A DNA stretch of 62,668 bases from Candidatus Methanomethylophilus sp. 1R26 (GCF_001481295.1 NZ_LOPS01000004.1:1-62668), one strand, 5' to 3'. Shown: positions 17,765 to 28,013, counted from the first letter of the stretch. Notes: generated from the letters alone by a model not told the origin. Numbers and translations: made by a program.

Positions 17765-18442
17765 TCACTCCTCGCCGAGGTCCATCGCGCCGTCGTCGTA
17801 GTCGGCCTCGTTGAACGGCTGCCCCTCGATATCGTCCAGGGCGGCGTCCCCGTGGAGCTTCTTGCCGTAGATCCTCACGATGTCCCTGGCCTCCGCCGAT
17901 CCGCGGCGGATGAGCTTGTTGCGGGTCTTGATCGCGTGGATGACGGCGTCCCATGTATCGAAGTGCATGATCATCCCGACGGAGAACTCGTCGCCTGGCT
18001 CCGCATCGAGGTACAGCGGGATGGTGCGCCTGTTGTCGTTGACGGACACCTTCACGTGCAGGGTGCCGTACGCTTTGACCCAGAGGCCGGAGATCTCCGG
18101 GGCGGCGGCCTTCTTGACCCTCTTCCCGTCCGGCATGTCGATGAGGGTGATCTTCACGTGCCTCCCGTCATCGAGGTCGAACTCGTCCCCTACCTCGAGG
18201 ATCTCGTTCTCGTACAGCACGGTGGAGGTCGTCTCGGTCCTGTCCTCGTCCGACAGCATCACCCTGACGCTGAAGGGCCTCGGCAGGCGGATGAAGCCGG
18301 AGAACACCCTCCCGCAGACGGAGCACCTGAACGTGCCCTCGACGCCGGCCTTCCCCAGCTTCCCTCTGAGGATCGCGTGCTCGGTCTCTTCCCCGCAGTC
18401 CGGGCATTCGAACATAATAGTATCAGGCATATCCTCCGCCAT
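17765..18442 (-). CDS. HVO_0476-family zinc-finger protein
   Basis: A protein of about 225 residues. The N-terminus carries two CxxC knuckles, CPDC near residue 14 and CSVC near 40, which should bind one zinc. The rest is beta-rich (EILEVGDEFDLDDGRHVKITLI) with a C-terminal helical part (DAVIHAIKTRNKLIRRG). It resembles the euryarchaeal HVO_0476 family, whose function is unknown. The ATG at 18442 is chosen; another at 18430 gives nearly the same protein. Just downstream the next minus-strand gene region begins, and it runs in the same direction as the MBL gene upstream with a 38-base gap, so they may be one operon. Confidence 0.8.
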   Translation of the reverse strand: MAEDMPDTIMFECPDCGEETEHAILRGKLGKAGVEGTFRCSVCGRVFSGFIRLPRPFSVRVMLSDEDRTETTSTVLYENEILEVGDEFDLDDGRHVKITLIDMPDGKRVKKAAAPEISGLWVKAYGTLHVKVSVNDNRRTIPLYLDAEPGDEFSVGMIMHFDTWDAVIHAIKTRNKLIRRGSAEARDIVRIYGKKLHGDAALDDIEGQPFNEADYDDGAMDLGEE

Positions 18443-18480
18443 GTCCGTCCAATCTCCTCTCCTTGCAACAGGCGATGTCG

Positions 18481-19098
18481 TTAATAAAGTCTTTTTAGAC
18501 CGTCGGTCCGGAAGGGAGCCTCGTGGCCCGGGACCACGATATCTGCCCACCTGACTATGCGCTCCATGGAGCGCATGGCCTCCTCCCGGGAGACGTTCAG
18601 GGCGGGGACCTTCTTCTTCTCCAGGTTCGACCGTTTCGGGACCGCATCGCCTGCGATGGCATACCTCATGCCATCCCCGGAAGAGGGCACGAAGAGGCTG
18701 GCGGAGTCCCAGGTGTGGCCGGGGGTCATGACCATCCGGACCCCCTGGATGATCTCGGTGTCCTCCGTTATGAAATGAACATCCCTCCCTGGGATTCCCG
18801 GGCCCTGCGCCATGATGATCTCCGCGTCCGGGAAGAGGCCGATGCCCCCGACATGGTCCGGGTGGTGGTGCGTCAGCACCACCGTGTCCACTTCATCCGC
18901 GGATATCCCGGCGGCCTCCAGGCCTTTTTCCAGCTCCCTGACGGTGAAGGAACTCCCCGTGTCCACCAGCACCGACCTGCCGCCTGTGCGCACGAGCGTG
19001 CAGGTGGACCACGTGCGCTCCGGGACCACATCCCCCTCCGGGCCCCTCTCCAGGTGCCCCTCCATGACGACCGCGACCGATGAGCCCTTCTCCGACAT
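18481..19098 (-). CDS. Metallo-beta-lactamase-fold hydrolase
   Basis: A 205-residue MBL-fold protein. The metal site THHHPDHVGG is at about residue 73, with a further histidine in MTPGHTWDSASL, the aspartate in IAGDAV, and the last histidine in VVPGHEAPF. That gives a full two-metal site. Substrate unknown; the family includes glyoxalase II, lactonases and RNases, but the short length and lack of a beta-CASP domain argue against an RNase. The start at 19098 lies 28 bases from a CATTAAAAGG box in the 45-base divergent spacer shared with the HemK-like gene. Confidence 0.85.
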   Translation of the reverse strand: MSEKGSSVAVVMEGHLERGPEGDVVPERTWSTCTLVRTGGRSVLVDTGSSFTVRELEKGLEAAGISADEVDTVVLTHHHPDHVGGIGLFPDAEIIMAQGPGIPGRDVHFITEDTEIIQGVRMVMTPGHTWDSASLFVPSSGDGMRYAIAGDAVPKRSNLEKKKVPALNVSREEAMRSMERIVRWADIVVPGHEAPFRTDGLKRLY

Positions 19099-19143
19099 GC
19101 ACCGTCCGCAGTGTTTTCTACCTTTTAATGCGTTCACCGGGGC

Positions 19144-19709
19144 ATGGAGTACAGGGACGGCCTGGACATCGCGTCCGACCCGGAGGTGTATCCCCCCAGC
19201 GAGGACAGCGTCTTCCTGGCGGAGACGCTGGATGTCCGGCCGGGGGAGAAGGTCATCGAGATCGGGTGCGGTTCCGGGATCGTGTCCATCCAATGCGCCC
19301 TGAACGGCGCCGAGGTCTCCGCCTGCGACATCAACCCCCGGGCGGTGGAGCTCGCGCGCAGGAACGCGGAGGCGAACGGCGTCCGCATGGAGGTGTTCCT
19401 GTCTGATGTCTGGTCCGCCGTCCGCGGCAGGTTCGACACCGCCGTGTTCAACCTCCCGTACCTGCCGGTATCCGACGAGGGGGAGCTGGCGAAGGCATGG
19501 TCCGGCGGCCCGGACGCCTCGGGCCGCTGCCGAGGCTGCTCGAGGGGGCGCCGGAACATCTCGTCCCGGGAGGAAGGGTCGTGGTCGTGGTGTCCTCGCT
19601 GATGGACATCGAAGCGCTGGAAAGACTGCTGGCACATCATGACGTGAAGGTCCTGGGGGAGCTGCCGCTGTTCTTCGAGAGGCTCAGGGTCCTGGAGATA
19701 AGGTTCTGA
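19144..19709 (+). CDS. HemK2/Mtq2-like protein methyltransferase (frameshifted)
   Basis: A class I SAM methyltransferase of 188 residues after one G is restored near 19515, which joins PDASG to LGPLPRLLEGAPEHLVPGG. The SAM site is IEIGCGSGIVSIQC near residue 38. Archaeal and eukaryotic HemK2/Mtq2 enzymes methylate glutamine of release factor aRF1/eRF1 in the GGQ motif. The expected NPPY signature is NLPY here (FNLPYLP near residue 102), a change at a position that usually helps hold the substrate amide. It is therefore most likely a HemK2 relative, with the substrate less certain. It is divergent from the MBL gene. Confidence 0.78.
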
Positions 19710-19776
19710 GGCTTGCCTTTCTGCTCTAATGGAGGTTCGTGCTCCTGCGTTTATACGCGCACGGCCATGCATTCGC

Positions 19777-20628
19777 ATGGAGGATTGGATCGCGTTCGCC
19801 TTCGGCTCGGCGGTGTTCGCCGCCCTGACCTCGATCTTCGCGAAGATCGGCATAAAGGACGTCAACTCCAACCTGGCGACGGCCCTGAGGACCGTCGTGG
19901 TCCTCACCATGGCCTGGCTGATGGTCCTCATCGTCGGCTCCTGGGACGGGATCGGAGACATCTCCGCGAAGACCCTGGTGTTCCTGGTGCTCTCCGGACT
20001 AGCCACCGGGGCCTCCTGGCTCTGTTACTTCCGCGCGGTGCAGATCGGCGACGTCAACAAGGTCGCCCCCATCGACAAGAGCTCGACCATCCTCACCATG
20101 ATCCTCGCCTTCATCTTCCTGGGCGAGAGCTTCTCCTTCTGGGCCGGCATCGGCATGGCCGTGATGTTCGCCGGCACCATGCTGATGATAGAGAAGAAGG
20201 ACGTCGACGCGTCGAAGGGCACCAGGGACTCCTGGCTCATCTGGGCCGTGCTGTCGGCGGTGTTCGCCGCCCTGACGTCCATCCTGGGGAAGGTCGGCAT
20301 CGAGGGCGTCGAGTCCAACCTGGGGACCGCCATCCGCACCTGCGTGGTCCTCGCCATGGCCTGGCTCATCGTCTTCATGCAGGGGACCCAGAAGCAGATC
20401 GGCGGCATCTCCCGCCGGAGCGGGTCCTTCCTGGTCCTCTCGGGTCTGGCGACCGGTGCTTCCTGGCTGTGCTTCTACAAGGCCCTGCAGGACGGCCCGG
20501 CCTCGCTGGTCGTGCCCATCGACAAGCTCAGCATCCTGTTCACGGTGCTGTTCGCGGCCGCGTTCCTGCACGAGAAGATGTCTGCGAGGTCGTGGATCGG
20601 CCTCGCGATGCTCACTGCAGGAAGCTGA
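19777..20628 (+). CDS. EamA/DMT-superfamily transporter
   Basis: A protein of 283 residues with ten predicted membrane helices in two EamA halves that are clearly duplicated: FAALTSIFAKIGI with SGLATGASWLC in the first half and FAALTSILGKVGI with SGLATGASWLC in the second. DMT-family carriers export amino acids or other small metabolites; the substrate cannot be told. The start at 19777 is supported by TTTATAC (19750-19756), centred about 25 bases before it, so it is leaderless. The longer upstream frame is rejected. A hairpin follows the stop. Confidence 0.85.
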   Translation: MEDWIAFAFGSAVFAALTSIFAKIGIKDVNSNLATALRTVVVLTMAWLMVLIVGSWDGIGDISAKTLVFLVLSGLATGASWLCYFRAVQIGDVNKVAPIDKSSTILTMILAFIFLGESFSFWAGIGMAVMFAGTMLMIEKKDVDASKGTRDSWLIWAVLSAVFAALTSILGKVGIEGVESNLGTAIRTCVVLAMAWLIVFMQGTQKQIGGISRRSGSFLVLSGLATGASWLCFYKALQDGPASLVVPIDKLSILFTVLFAAAFLHEKMSARSWIGLAMLTAGS

Positions 20629-20691
20629 TGCTCCTGATATGATGCGGGCATCTGCGGAAGATCGAAGGTCACGGATAGAGAAAAGGATGCA

Positions 20692-20735
20692 AAAGGGCCG
20701 GAGCTTGATTTGGATATGATGGAGCCCCGGCCCTT
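20692..20735 (+). terminator. Hairpin downstream of DMT transporter
   Basis: GGGCCGGAGC and GCCCCGGCCC form a stem around a loop of about 20 bases about 65 bases after the transporter stop. No long T-run follows on the + strand, so its role as a terminator is only probable. Confidence 0.4.
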
Positions 20736-20833
20736 CGCATTCATTCATATGTCGCTGCACCATCATAAAGCTATGTCATTACCGGTTCGCCCCGGGCCTT
20801 TCCCCGGGGCCCGGGGGCCGTCACGCGTGAAGA

Positions 20834-20850
20834 GCGGGCCGGAGGCCCGC
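20834..20850 (-). terminator. Hairpin immediately after gatE stop
   Basis: A perfect GCGGGCC / GGCCCGC stem with a three-base loop lies three bases past the gatE stop. A second G/C-rich inverted repeat follows at 20791-20816. Together they probably end the gatDE transcript. Confidence 0.5.
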
Positions 20851-20852
20851 CT

Positions 20853-22750
20853 TCACTGACCCAGCACCCGGTCTATCTCGGCGGAGAGGAGGGCGTTCGC
20901 CCTCTTCCCGTCGATCTTCCCGCGGAGGGCCCCCATGACGGGGCCCATGAGCCCGCCGACGGCCCTCTTCCCGTTGGCCTTCACGTAGTCGGCGCGCTCG
21001 TCCACGATCTTGGCGATGACCGCCTGCGCCTCGCCTTCGTCGACTGCGGACAGCCCGAGCTTCGAGACGGCGGCGTCCAGGGCGTCCCGGCCGCCATCTC
21101 CCTGAGGAGGGCGGGGACGGCCTCCTTGGCGAACTTCCCTTCCTTCAGGGCGCGGAACACGCCGTAGAGCATCTCATGCGTGAACGCGTCGGTGTCGATG
21201 CCCTCGTGCTCCAATTCCTGGAAGGTGTTCTGGAAGGTGGTGGCCGCCACGGCGGTCAGGCCGAAGCCGTCGGCGATCTCGGCGAAGAGGTCGTCCCTCC
21301 CGCCGCGCACGATCTGCGCCGCCTGCTGGGGGCTGATCCCGTACTTGGAGACCAGCCTCTTCTCCGCCACCTCCGGGAGCTCGGGAAGGTTCGCCCTGAT
21401 GCGGGCGAGCCTCTCCGGGGCGATGGGGGTCGGGGGCACATCGGTCTCGGGGTACATCCTCGCGGCCCCCGGCAGGGGCCTGGAATAGCGGGTCGTCCCG
21501 TCCGGCAGGGGGTCCCTGGTCTCCTCGGGGACGCCGTCCAAGGCCGCATTGGCCCTGCCAACCGCTAGGGAGACGGCGCGCTCCGCCTTCTTCTGGGGCG
21601 CGGCGCAGATGACGAACGCGTCGTTCGCGCCCCTGCCGTCAGGATAGAGGAAGGCGGCGAGCTTCTCCACGTACGCCGGGTCGATGCCGTAGGCGCCGCC
21701 GACGAGCTCGTCGGAATGGAATATTCCCTTCACGCCCGCGGTCCTGGCGTAGCCGGCCATCTCCGCTCCCAGGCGGAGGGTGCCGTTATCGCCGTTCATG
21801 ACGCCGGCGAACCCGGGCAGCCTGGCGGCCAGGACCTTCCCGCCCGACTTCAGGGCGCCGGAGATGACCTTGGAGGCGCAGCCGTCGAACACCTTCGTGA
21901 CGTCGACGATCTCGCCGGAGGCGGGGGCCGTGCCCCTCTCCCTGAGGATGCCCCTGACCCTCACGAGCATCTTCTGCCTCTTCACCTCGTTCTCCACGAA
22001 CAGCGGGAGCAGCCTGAGCTCCTGCACTCCCTTGATCTCGATGCGCGCGCCTTCGGGGATGGAGATGTTCAGGTCCTCCCTGATCGTCCCCAGCCCCCTC
22101 TTGACCCTCTTGGTCGCGCGCAGGAGCGAGCCGATCCTCGAGGCGACCTCCATGACCTCCTCAGGCGTCCTCATATCCGGGGCGGTCGCCACCTCTATCA
22201 GGGGGATCCCCAGCCTGTCGGTCCTCCAGGTGACGGTGTCGGCGTCCGCCTCGATCTTCCTGCAGGCGTCCTCCTCCAGGCAGACGGAGAGGATGCCGAT
22301 CCTCCTGCCGACGGCCTCCACGGAGCCGTCCACGGCGACCAGGGAGGTCCTCTGGAACCCGGAGGTGTTGGACCCGTCGACGACGATCTTCCTCATAAAC
22401 TCGACCTCGTCGATGACGCTCGCCCCGATGAGCTCGCTGAAGATCAGCGCGGTCTCCATGGCCTCGGCATTGACCTCGTGGGGAGGCTCCTCGTCGAGCT
22501 CCACCAGGCAGGTCTCGCAGGGGCAGGACTGGTAGACGTACCCGTAGCCCCTCCTGAACTGGGCGAGGGCGGCGCGGTCGATCTCCCCCATCTCGGAGGT
22601 GGTGGGCCTCAGGCGGCGGTAGATCCCGCCGAAGCCCTCTTCCGAGAGCTCGCTGCGGCAGTTGCAGAACAGCTTGTGGGTGTCCAGCTGCTGGTGGATC
22701 TCGATCCCGCACATCATCTCGGGCTTCCCCTCCTTTCCGTCGGCGTTCAA
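20853..22750 (-). CDS. gatE: Glu-tRNA(Gln) amidotransferase subunit E (frameshifted)
   Basis: GatE is the archaeal kinase/amidase-transfer subunit that, with GatD, converts Glu-tRNA(Gln) to Gln-tRNA(Gln). The protein has the GatB-like opening GIEIHQQLDTHKLFCNCRSEL, KRGLGTIREDLNIS, a GAD-type insert in the middle, and a C-terminal YqeY-like helical tail. The tail is in another frame; restoring one G near 21087 gives DALDAAVSKLGL and continues to a TGA at 20853, total 632 residues, the usual GatE length. The likely start is a TTG at 22750 overlapping the gatD TGA behind GGAGGGAG; an ATG 11 codons in is the alternative. Confidence 0.92.
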
Positions 22751-24039
22751 AGCAGCTCCCTCCTGTCGGACATCTCGCCGCAGAGCGGCGTCCTCATCAT
22801 CTCCACGGCCGCATCGCGGCCCTCCGAGTTGGCCAGGACCCACATGAGCTTGGCGTAGGCGGTCTCCGGGAGCATGTCCCAGACGGTGACCGCGCCGGCG
22901 TTCAGCATGTCCCTGCCGGTGTTGTAGACGTTGAGGTTGGTCCTCCCGTTCAGGCACTGGGAGGTGACGACCACGACCGTCCCCCTGTCGGTGGCCTCTT
23001 TGATGAGCGGGACCATGTTGGAGTTCACGTGGCCGAGCCCGGAGCCCTCGATGACCACGCCCTTGGACTTCATGAACACGTCCCTGAAGAGCGCCGGGTC
23101 CATCCCCGGGTAGAACTGCAGGAGGACCACATCGGTGCAGAGGTCGGCGGACACGCTGCACTTCCCGTCCGATACGGGGCGCCCCTCGGTGTTGAACGTT
23201 ATCTTCCCGTCCCTGTCGATGTGCGCCACAGGCGGGACGTTGATCGATTTGAAGGCATCTCTGCGGGAGGTGTGCATCTTGCGGACCCTGGTCCCGAGAT
23301 GCACCGCGAACGAGTCGTCCCCGGGGGTGTCGTGCATGACCACGAAGACGCCCGCACGGTTGCCGCCGACGCAGAACCTGGCGGCGGCCATGAGGTTGGA
23401 GGACGCGTCCGAGGAGGGGCGGTCGGAGGACCGCTGGGCCCCGACGAACACCACCGGCTTGGGGACGTCCCCGAGCATGAAGGACACCGCGGCAGCGGTG
23501 TAGCCCATGGTGTCGGTCCCGTGGGGCACGATGACGGCATCGGCGCCGGCGTCGATCTCATCGGCGATGGCCTTGGCCAGCTCCTGCCAGTGCTTCGGGG
23601 TCATGTTCTCCGAGAAAATGGAGAACAGCACCTTCGCCTTCAGGTTGGCGATCTCCCTGATCTCCGGCACGGCGTTCACCATATCGGCGGTCGATAATGC
23701 GGGATGGACGGCCCCCGTGCGGTAGTCGACGTAGGAGGCTATGGTGCCTCCGGTCCCCAGGAGGACGATGGTCTTCAGGCCGGGGCGGTCCGCCTCAGCG
23801 GCCTCCGGCCTCTTCCTCTCGACCGGCCGGGAGACGACCTTCACGGAGGCCCCCTCATCCACCCTGATGCCGATGTTGTAACCTGATTTCACCTTGAGGA
23901 TGACGATGTCATGCCCGCTGAACTCATGGTGGGGCATGAGAACGCCGCGGTAAGACTTCCCGGAGACGGTCAGGTCGAGCATGCAGCCCTCCTCCGCCCC
24001 GGCGTCCTCCAGCATCTTCGATAGGAACTCCGCGTACAT
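22747..24039 (-). CDS. gatD: Glu-tRNA(Gln) amidotransferase subunit D
   Basis: A 430-residue asparaginase-like subunit that frees ammonia from glutamine or asparagine for GatE. The N-terminal beta domain of about 80 residues is followed by the amidase with LLGTGGTIASYVDY (catalytic threonine), VPHGTDTMGYTA and VGAQRSSDRPSSDAS, which contain the threonine-aspartate-lysine set of type I asparaginases. The presence of both gatD and gatE shows Gln-tRNA is made by the indirect route. The start at 24039 is set by TTATAAAAGG centred 27 bases upstream; a 38-codon in-frame extension lies before the promoter and is rejected. Confidence 0.94.
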   Translation of the reverse strand: MYAEFLSKMLEDAGAEEGCMLDLTVSGKSYRGVLMPHHEFSGHDIVILKVKSGYNIGIRVDEGASVKVVSRPVERKRPEAAEADRPGLKTIVLLGTGGTIASYVDYRTGAVHPALSTADMVNAVPEIREIANLKAKVLFSIFSENMTPKHWQELAKAIADEIDAGADAVIVPHGTDTMGYTAAAVSFMLGDVPKPVVFVGAQRSSDRPSSDASSNLMAAARFCVGGNRAGVFVVMHDTPGDDSFAVHLGTRVRKMHTSRRDAFKSINVPPVAHIDRDGKITFNTEGRPVSDGKCSVSADLCTDVVLLQFYPGMDPALFRDVFMKSKGVVIEGSGLGHVNSNMVPLIKEATDRGTVVVVTSQCLNGRTNLNVYNTGRDMLNAGAVTVWDMLPETAYAKLMWVLANSEGRDAAVEMMRTPLCGEMSDRRELL

Positions 24040-24061
24040 CGGCGGGACTATCCCCTCGTTC

Positions 24062-24070
24062 CTTTTATAA
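24062..24070 (-). promoter_or_regulatory. TATA box of gatDE operon
   Basis: TTATAAAAG on the minus strand, centred 27 bases upstream of the gatD ATG, is a near-ideal archaeal TATA box. It implies a leaderless gatDE transcript. Confidence 0.7.
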
Positions 24071-24115
24071 TGCGCGCAGGAGGGAGACTGCCGCGGTCCG
24101 GGCGTCCTGCCGCCC

Positions 24116-25867
24116 TTATGCCGGCCGCCTGTGCTCCGAGAGGCCGTCCGCATGCCCGGCGAGGACCTTCACGTCCTTCCCGGCGAAGGCGACACCGTAT
24201 GTTAGGACCTCGCCCTTCAGTCCGGCGCAGTACCTTCTGGCGCTTATCTGGCCGAGCGCCTTCCGGGCGGCATCTTCCGCCTGCCCGATGCCGGCCGTGC
24301 GCTTGATCTCGATGATCACGCTCGGATGCTCCGGAGAGGAGCTGATGATGCGGATGTCGGAATATCCGTCCCCGGATTCGCGGTCGGCCTCCACCCTGAA
24401 GGTGTCTCCCAGGCTCATGAGCATGCCCGCCACCATCGTCTGGTAGGCGTGCTCCGAATCGAACACCCTGACGCTGAAGGACCTCTCCATCATGTCCCTG
24501 AGGCTGCTCTCCATCGCCAGGACGTCGTTCGAAAGGACCGCTTTGCAGAGATTCTCAACAGGGCGGCTTCCGACCCTGAGCCTATCGAGGGCGTTCATGA
24601 ACTTCCTCTTGTACACCGAACGCATCTCCTTGTTCGGTATCGACAGTTTATACCCGCCGCTCGGGACCTTCTCGGCGCGGAGATAGCCGGTGGCAGCCAT
24701 GACCGAGTATATGCTGCTCCCGCCGTAATCCGAAGACATGTCATTGAACGTCACGGACATGCTGAGATCTTCGGCCGCCATCCCGCCGGAGCCGATCTCC
24801 ATTATGTTCCTGTAGGTCTCGCTATCCGCCTTCCCGATGAGGGTGTCGATGATCCCGTTCCCGCTGGTCCCGGCCCAATAGCGGTCCGGGACGAACTTCC
24901 TGCTGACATAGTTCAGAACGCTCCAGGGGTTGTACACGTCCGTGTTCCCGAAACGGTATCCGTCGTACCATTCCTTCGCTTCCAGGAATTTCTCGGGAGC
25001 GCCGAAGTCCGCGCACATCTTCTTCACCTCTTCCTCGGTGAACCCGATCATGTCGTCGAACTCGGTCGACAGTATGTTATCGACGTACAGGTTGTTGATG
25101 CCGCTGAAGATGCTCTCCTTGGAGAGCTGCATCACGCCCGTCAGGACGGCTCTGTCCAGGGAATCGTTGCCTTTGAGCGCGTTCGACAGAAGCCTGCGGA
25201 AGAAATCGATGATGCTGCGAAGCTCCGGATTCCCGAATGCATTGTTTATGGGAGCATCGTACTCATCGATGATGATCACCGCTTTCCTGCCGTAGTGGGC
25301 CTCAAGCATCTTCGACAGGCGCTTGAGCGAGAGTTCGACTTCATCCTCCTCAACTTCTCCTTCGGAATATCTGGTGTAGAGCTTCCTCAGCGCCGGGCTG
25401 AGCCTCTCTGAGTTGTCCAGTTCCGGGTGGTCCATGAAGACGTCGGCAATGACCGCACGAGTGCTGGCTATAGCTTTATCGCATGTGTCCACCCCGATGC
25501 AGCCCAGATCCAGGCGGATCACCGGGGATGCGTTCTTCAGCGGATCGTCAGGCCTCAGGTCTGAGATCTTCAGCCCGTCGAACCAGGTGTTGCCCTTATA
25601 ATTCAGGTTCAGGTACGCGTCGATCATGCTCAGGTTGAGCGATTTCCCGAAGCGCCTGGGTCTTGTGAAGAGGAAGACCTTGGCGCTCTCCATCCTCAGG
25701 ATCCTGTCGATGAGCTCCGACTTATCGACGAAATATCCGCCCTTGTCACGCACGTCCTTGAAATCGGAATTGCCGATCGCCGCATCCATGGATTTCCAAT
25801 CGACTGCGTTGTTTATATCGATGCTCTTCCCCTGCTCTGTGCCGATGCCTTTCCCGTCTTTGCTCAT
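24116..25867 (-). CDS. AAA-ATPase-like protein with C-terminal PD-(D/E)XK nuclease domain
   Basis: A 583-residue protein of the AAA-ATPase-like/DUF1703 family, abundant as paralogues in gut anaerobes. The ATPase half has a P-loop variant FTRPRRFGKSLNLSM at about residue 66, Walker B KAVIIIDEYDAPI, and VLTGVMQLSKESIFSGINNL as sensor region. The C-terminal half ends in a PD-(D/E)XK-like nuclease core: YSDIRII..SVIIEIKRT gives D, E and K. The biological role is unknown; such proteins are suspected of mobile-element or defence roles. The start at 25867 (MSKDGKG) is preferred, and an ATG 11 codons upstream is possible. It sits alone between gatD and hypB. Confidence 0.82.
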   Translation of the reverse strand: MSKDGKGIGTEQGKSIDINNAVDWKSMDAAIGNSDFKDVRDKGGYFVDKSELIDRILRMESAKVFLFTRPRRFGKSLNLSMIDAYLNLNYKGNTWFDGLKISDLRPDDPLKNASPVIRLDLGCIGVDTCDKAIASTRAVIADVFMDHPELDNSERLSPALRKLYTRYSEGEVEEDEVELSLKRLSKMLEAHYGRKAVIIIDEYDAPINNAFGNPELRSIIDFFRRLLSNALKGNDSLDRAVLTGVMQLSKESIFSGINNLYVDNILSTEFDDMIGFTEEEVKKMCADFGAPEKFLEAKEWYDGYRFGNTDVYNPWSVLNYVSRKFVPDRYWAGTSGNGIIDTLIGKADSETYRNIMEIGSGGMAAEDLSMSVTFNDMSSDYGGSSIYSVMAATGYLRAEKVPSGGYKLSIPNKEMRSVYKRKFMNALDRLRVGSRPVENLCKAVLSNDVLAMESSLRDMMERSFSVRVFDSEHAYQTMVAGMLMSLGDTFRVEADRESGDGYSDIRIISSSPEHPSVIIEIKRTAGIGQAEDAARKALGQISARRYCAGLKGEVLTYGVAFAGKDVKVLAGHADGLSEHRRPA

Positions 25868-26025
25868 GGCGTGACAGCTTACCTGCGTACGGTATTTCAA
25901 CCGGGGGTGCGGCAGTCAGCGGGAACAGGCGGGGCGAACATCTCCGGAAGGGACGGGGGCATGCGGACGATGTTCCGCAGACCGCCCTCTCAACCTTTAA
26001 TTGCCATGAGTGTAATCACGCGTGC

Positions 26026-26684
26026 ATGCATATAATACAGGCCGGGATGGAGACCGATGTCCTGAAGAAGAACAGCGACCTCGCCCACGGCATATACCAC
26101 CGCTTCAAGGAGAACGGGATCAGGTCGGTGGACTTCATGGGCTCCATCGGTTCCGGGAAGACCACCCTGATCTGCGAGATGGGGAAGCGTCTCGCGGCCG
26201 CCGGGAAGAGGGTGCTCGTGATCGCCGGCGATGTGACCGGCGACGACGACTTCAAGAGGTTCAGAGCCGCCGGGCTCGATGCAATCAACTGCAACACCGG
26301 CAAGGAATGCCACCTCGAGGCCCACGACATAAACAGGGTGCTGGACGGCGTCGACCTATCGAAGTACGACATCGTCATCATCGAGACGTCGGCAACCTCG
26401 TCTGCCCCGCGGACTTCCCGCTGGGCACGGACTACCGCGCGGTGGTCATTTCGACCACCGAGGGCGACGACATGGTGAGGAAGCACCACCAGATCTTCCT
26501 CCATTCGGACATCGCCGTCCTGAACAAGATGGACATAGCTGACGCCGTCGGCGTCGACCCGCAGGTCATCATCGGGGACTACGCGAAGCTCACCGGCGGG
26601 GTCAAGAAGATAATCACTGCCTCGGCGAAGAAGGGCGAGGGCGTGGACGACGTCATCGCGGCGCTGGGGCTGCTGGAGGCATGA
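26026..26684 (+). CDS. hypB: Hydrogenase nickel-incorporation GTPase HypB (frameshifted)
   Basis: HypB is the GTPase that helps load nickel into NiFe-hydrogenase. The P-loop GSIGSGKTTL is at about residue 40, and GDVTGDDDFKRF, CNTGKECHLEAHD and NKMDIAD follow. The family motif ENVGNLVCPADF is broken: one A is missing near 26386 (gag[a]acgtc). Restoring it gives 219 residues. There is no histidine-rich nickel-storage N-terminus. CCTTTAATT (about 25994-26002), centred about 28 bases upstream, supports the start at 26026. The stop overlaps the purD start (ATGA), heading a four-gene operon. Confidence 0.92.
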
Positions 26685-28013
26685 CGATGGGAATCAAGAT
26701 ACTGACAGTCGGCGGAGGCGCCAGGGAGCATGCCGCCGTCGAAGCGCTCTGGCGTTCCGGAGCGGAGATCTACGCCGTGATGAAGAACACCAACCCCGGG
26801 ATCGAGGCCAGGTCCAAGAAGGTCCTGAACACCGACGAGGACGATGTCGACAGCATCTGCGACTTCGCGCTCAACAACTTCGTCGAGTACGCCTTCGTCG
26901 GCCCCGAGGCCCCCCTCGGAGCGGGCGTCGTCGATGCCCTGGAGAACATGGGCATCAAATGCGCCTCGCCCACCAAGGCCGCGGCGAGAATCGAGACCTC
27001 CAAGACGTTCATGAGGAACCTCGTCGAGAAGTACGGCATCGACGGCAACCTCAGGTACGCGAGCTTCGACAGCGAGGAGGAGGCCGTGGAGTTCGTGAAG
27101 AAGGTCGATTACCCCGTGGCCATCAAGCCCGTCGGCCTCACCGGCGGGAAGGGCGTCAAGGTCCAGGGGGACCAGCTGGCCAACCTCGACGAGACCGTTG
27201 CGTACATCCGCGAGATCTTCGAGAACAACGTGGGCGGCGGGAAGGTCATAATCGAGGAGAAGGCCGAGGGCGAGGAGTTCACCCAGATGGTCTTCGTGAA
27301 CGGGACCGACGTCATCCCCATGCCCCTGGTCCAAGACCACAAGAGAGCCTACGAGGCGACAAAGGGCCGAACACCGGGGGCATGGGCTCCTACTCCGACG
27401 CCGACGGCCTCCTGCCGTTCGTCACGGCCGAGGAGAGGCAGAAGGCGATCGATATCGACCTCGCCATCGTCAGGGCCCTGGACAAGGAAGGGTGCCCCTA
27501 CCGCGGCGTGATGTACGGGCAGTTCATGCTCACCAAGGACGGGCCCAAGATCATCGAGATCAACGCGAGGTTCGGCGACCCCGAGGCCATGAACGTCCTC
27601 ACCTCCCTGGAGACCAGCTTCTCCGACATCATCAAGTGGGAGGCCGGCAAGGGCCCCAGGCCGGACGTGCGCTTCGCCCCGAAGGCGACGGTCGTCAAGT
27701 ACGTGGTCCCCGAGGGCTACGGGGTCAGCCCGGTCGCCGGGCACACCATCGCCATCGACACGGACGCCATCAACAAGGTCGGCGCCGTCGTCTACTACGG
27801 CAGCGTGTACAAGAACGACGGGAAGCTCGTCACCGGGACCTCCAGGGCCGTCGGTATCGTCGGCGTGGGGGACACCATCGCCGAGGCCGAGGAGAACTGC
27901 GAGGCCGGCCTGAAGTACATAAAGTGCGAGGCTCCTTCGTCCGCCACGACATCGGGACCCAGGCCCTCATACAGAAGCGCATAGACCACATGAAGGCCAT
28001 CCGCGGCGCATGA
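26681..28013 (+). CDS. purD: Phosphoribosylamine-glycine ligase PurD (two frameshifts)
   Basis: PurD joins 5-phosphoribosylamine and glycine using ATP, the second step of purine synthesis. The sequence has the N-terminal LTVGGGAREHAAVEAL, VGPEAPLGAGVVDAL, the ATP-grasp KPVGLTGGKGVKV, GGMGSYSDADGLLPF and EINARFGDPEAMNVL. Two single G losses (about 27355 and 27930) break the frame. With them restored, the protein is 444 residues and ends GSFVRHDIGTQALIQKRIDHM, as expected. The first ATG overlaps the hypB stop, and the last codons overlap the truA ATG. The combination of purD with hydrogenase maturation probably reflects operon packing rather than shared function. Confidence 0.93.

Noticed and set aside
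24116-25867. AAA/nuclease ATPase as part of the 7.8-16.9 kb defence block
   Set aside because: It lies 7 kb away among core genes, has codon use like its neighbours, and belongs to a family that is scattered singly in such genomes.
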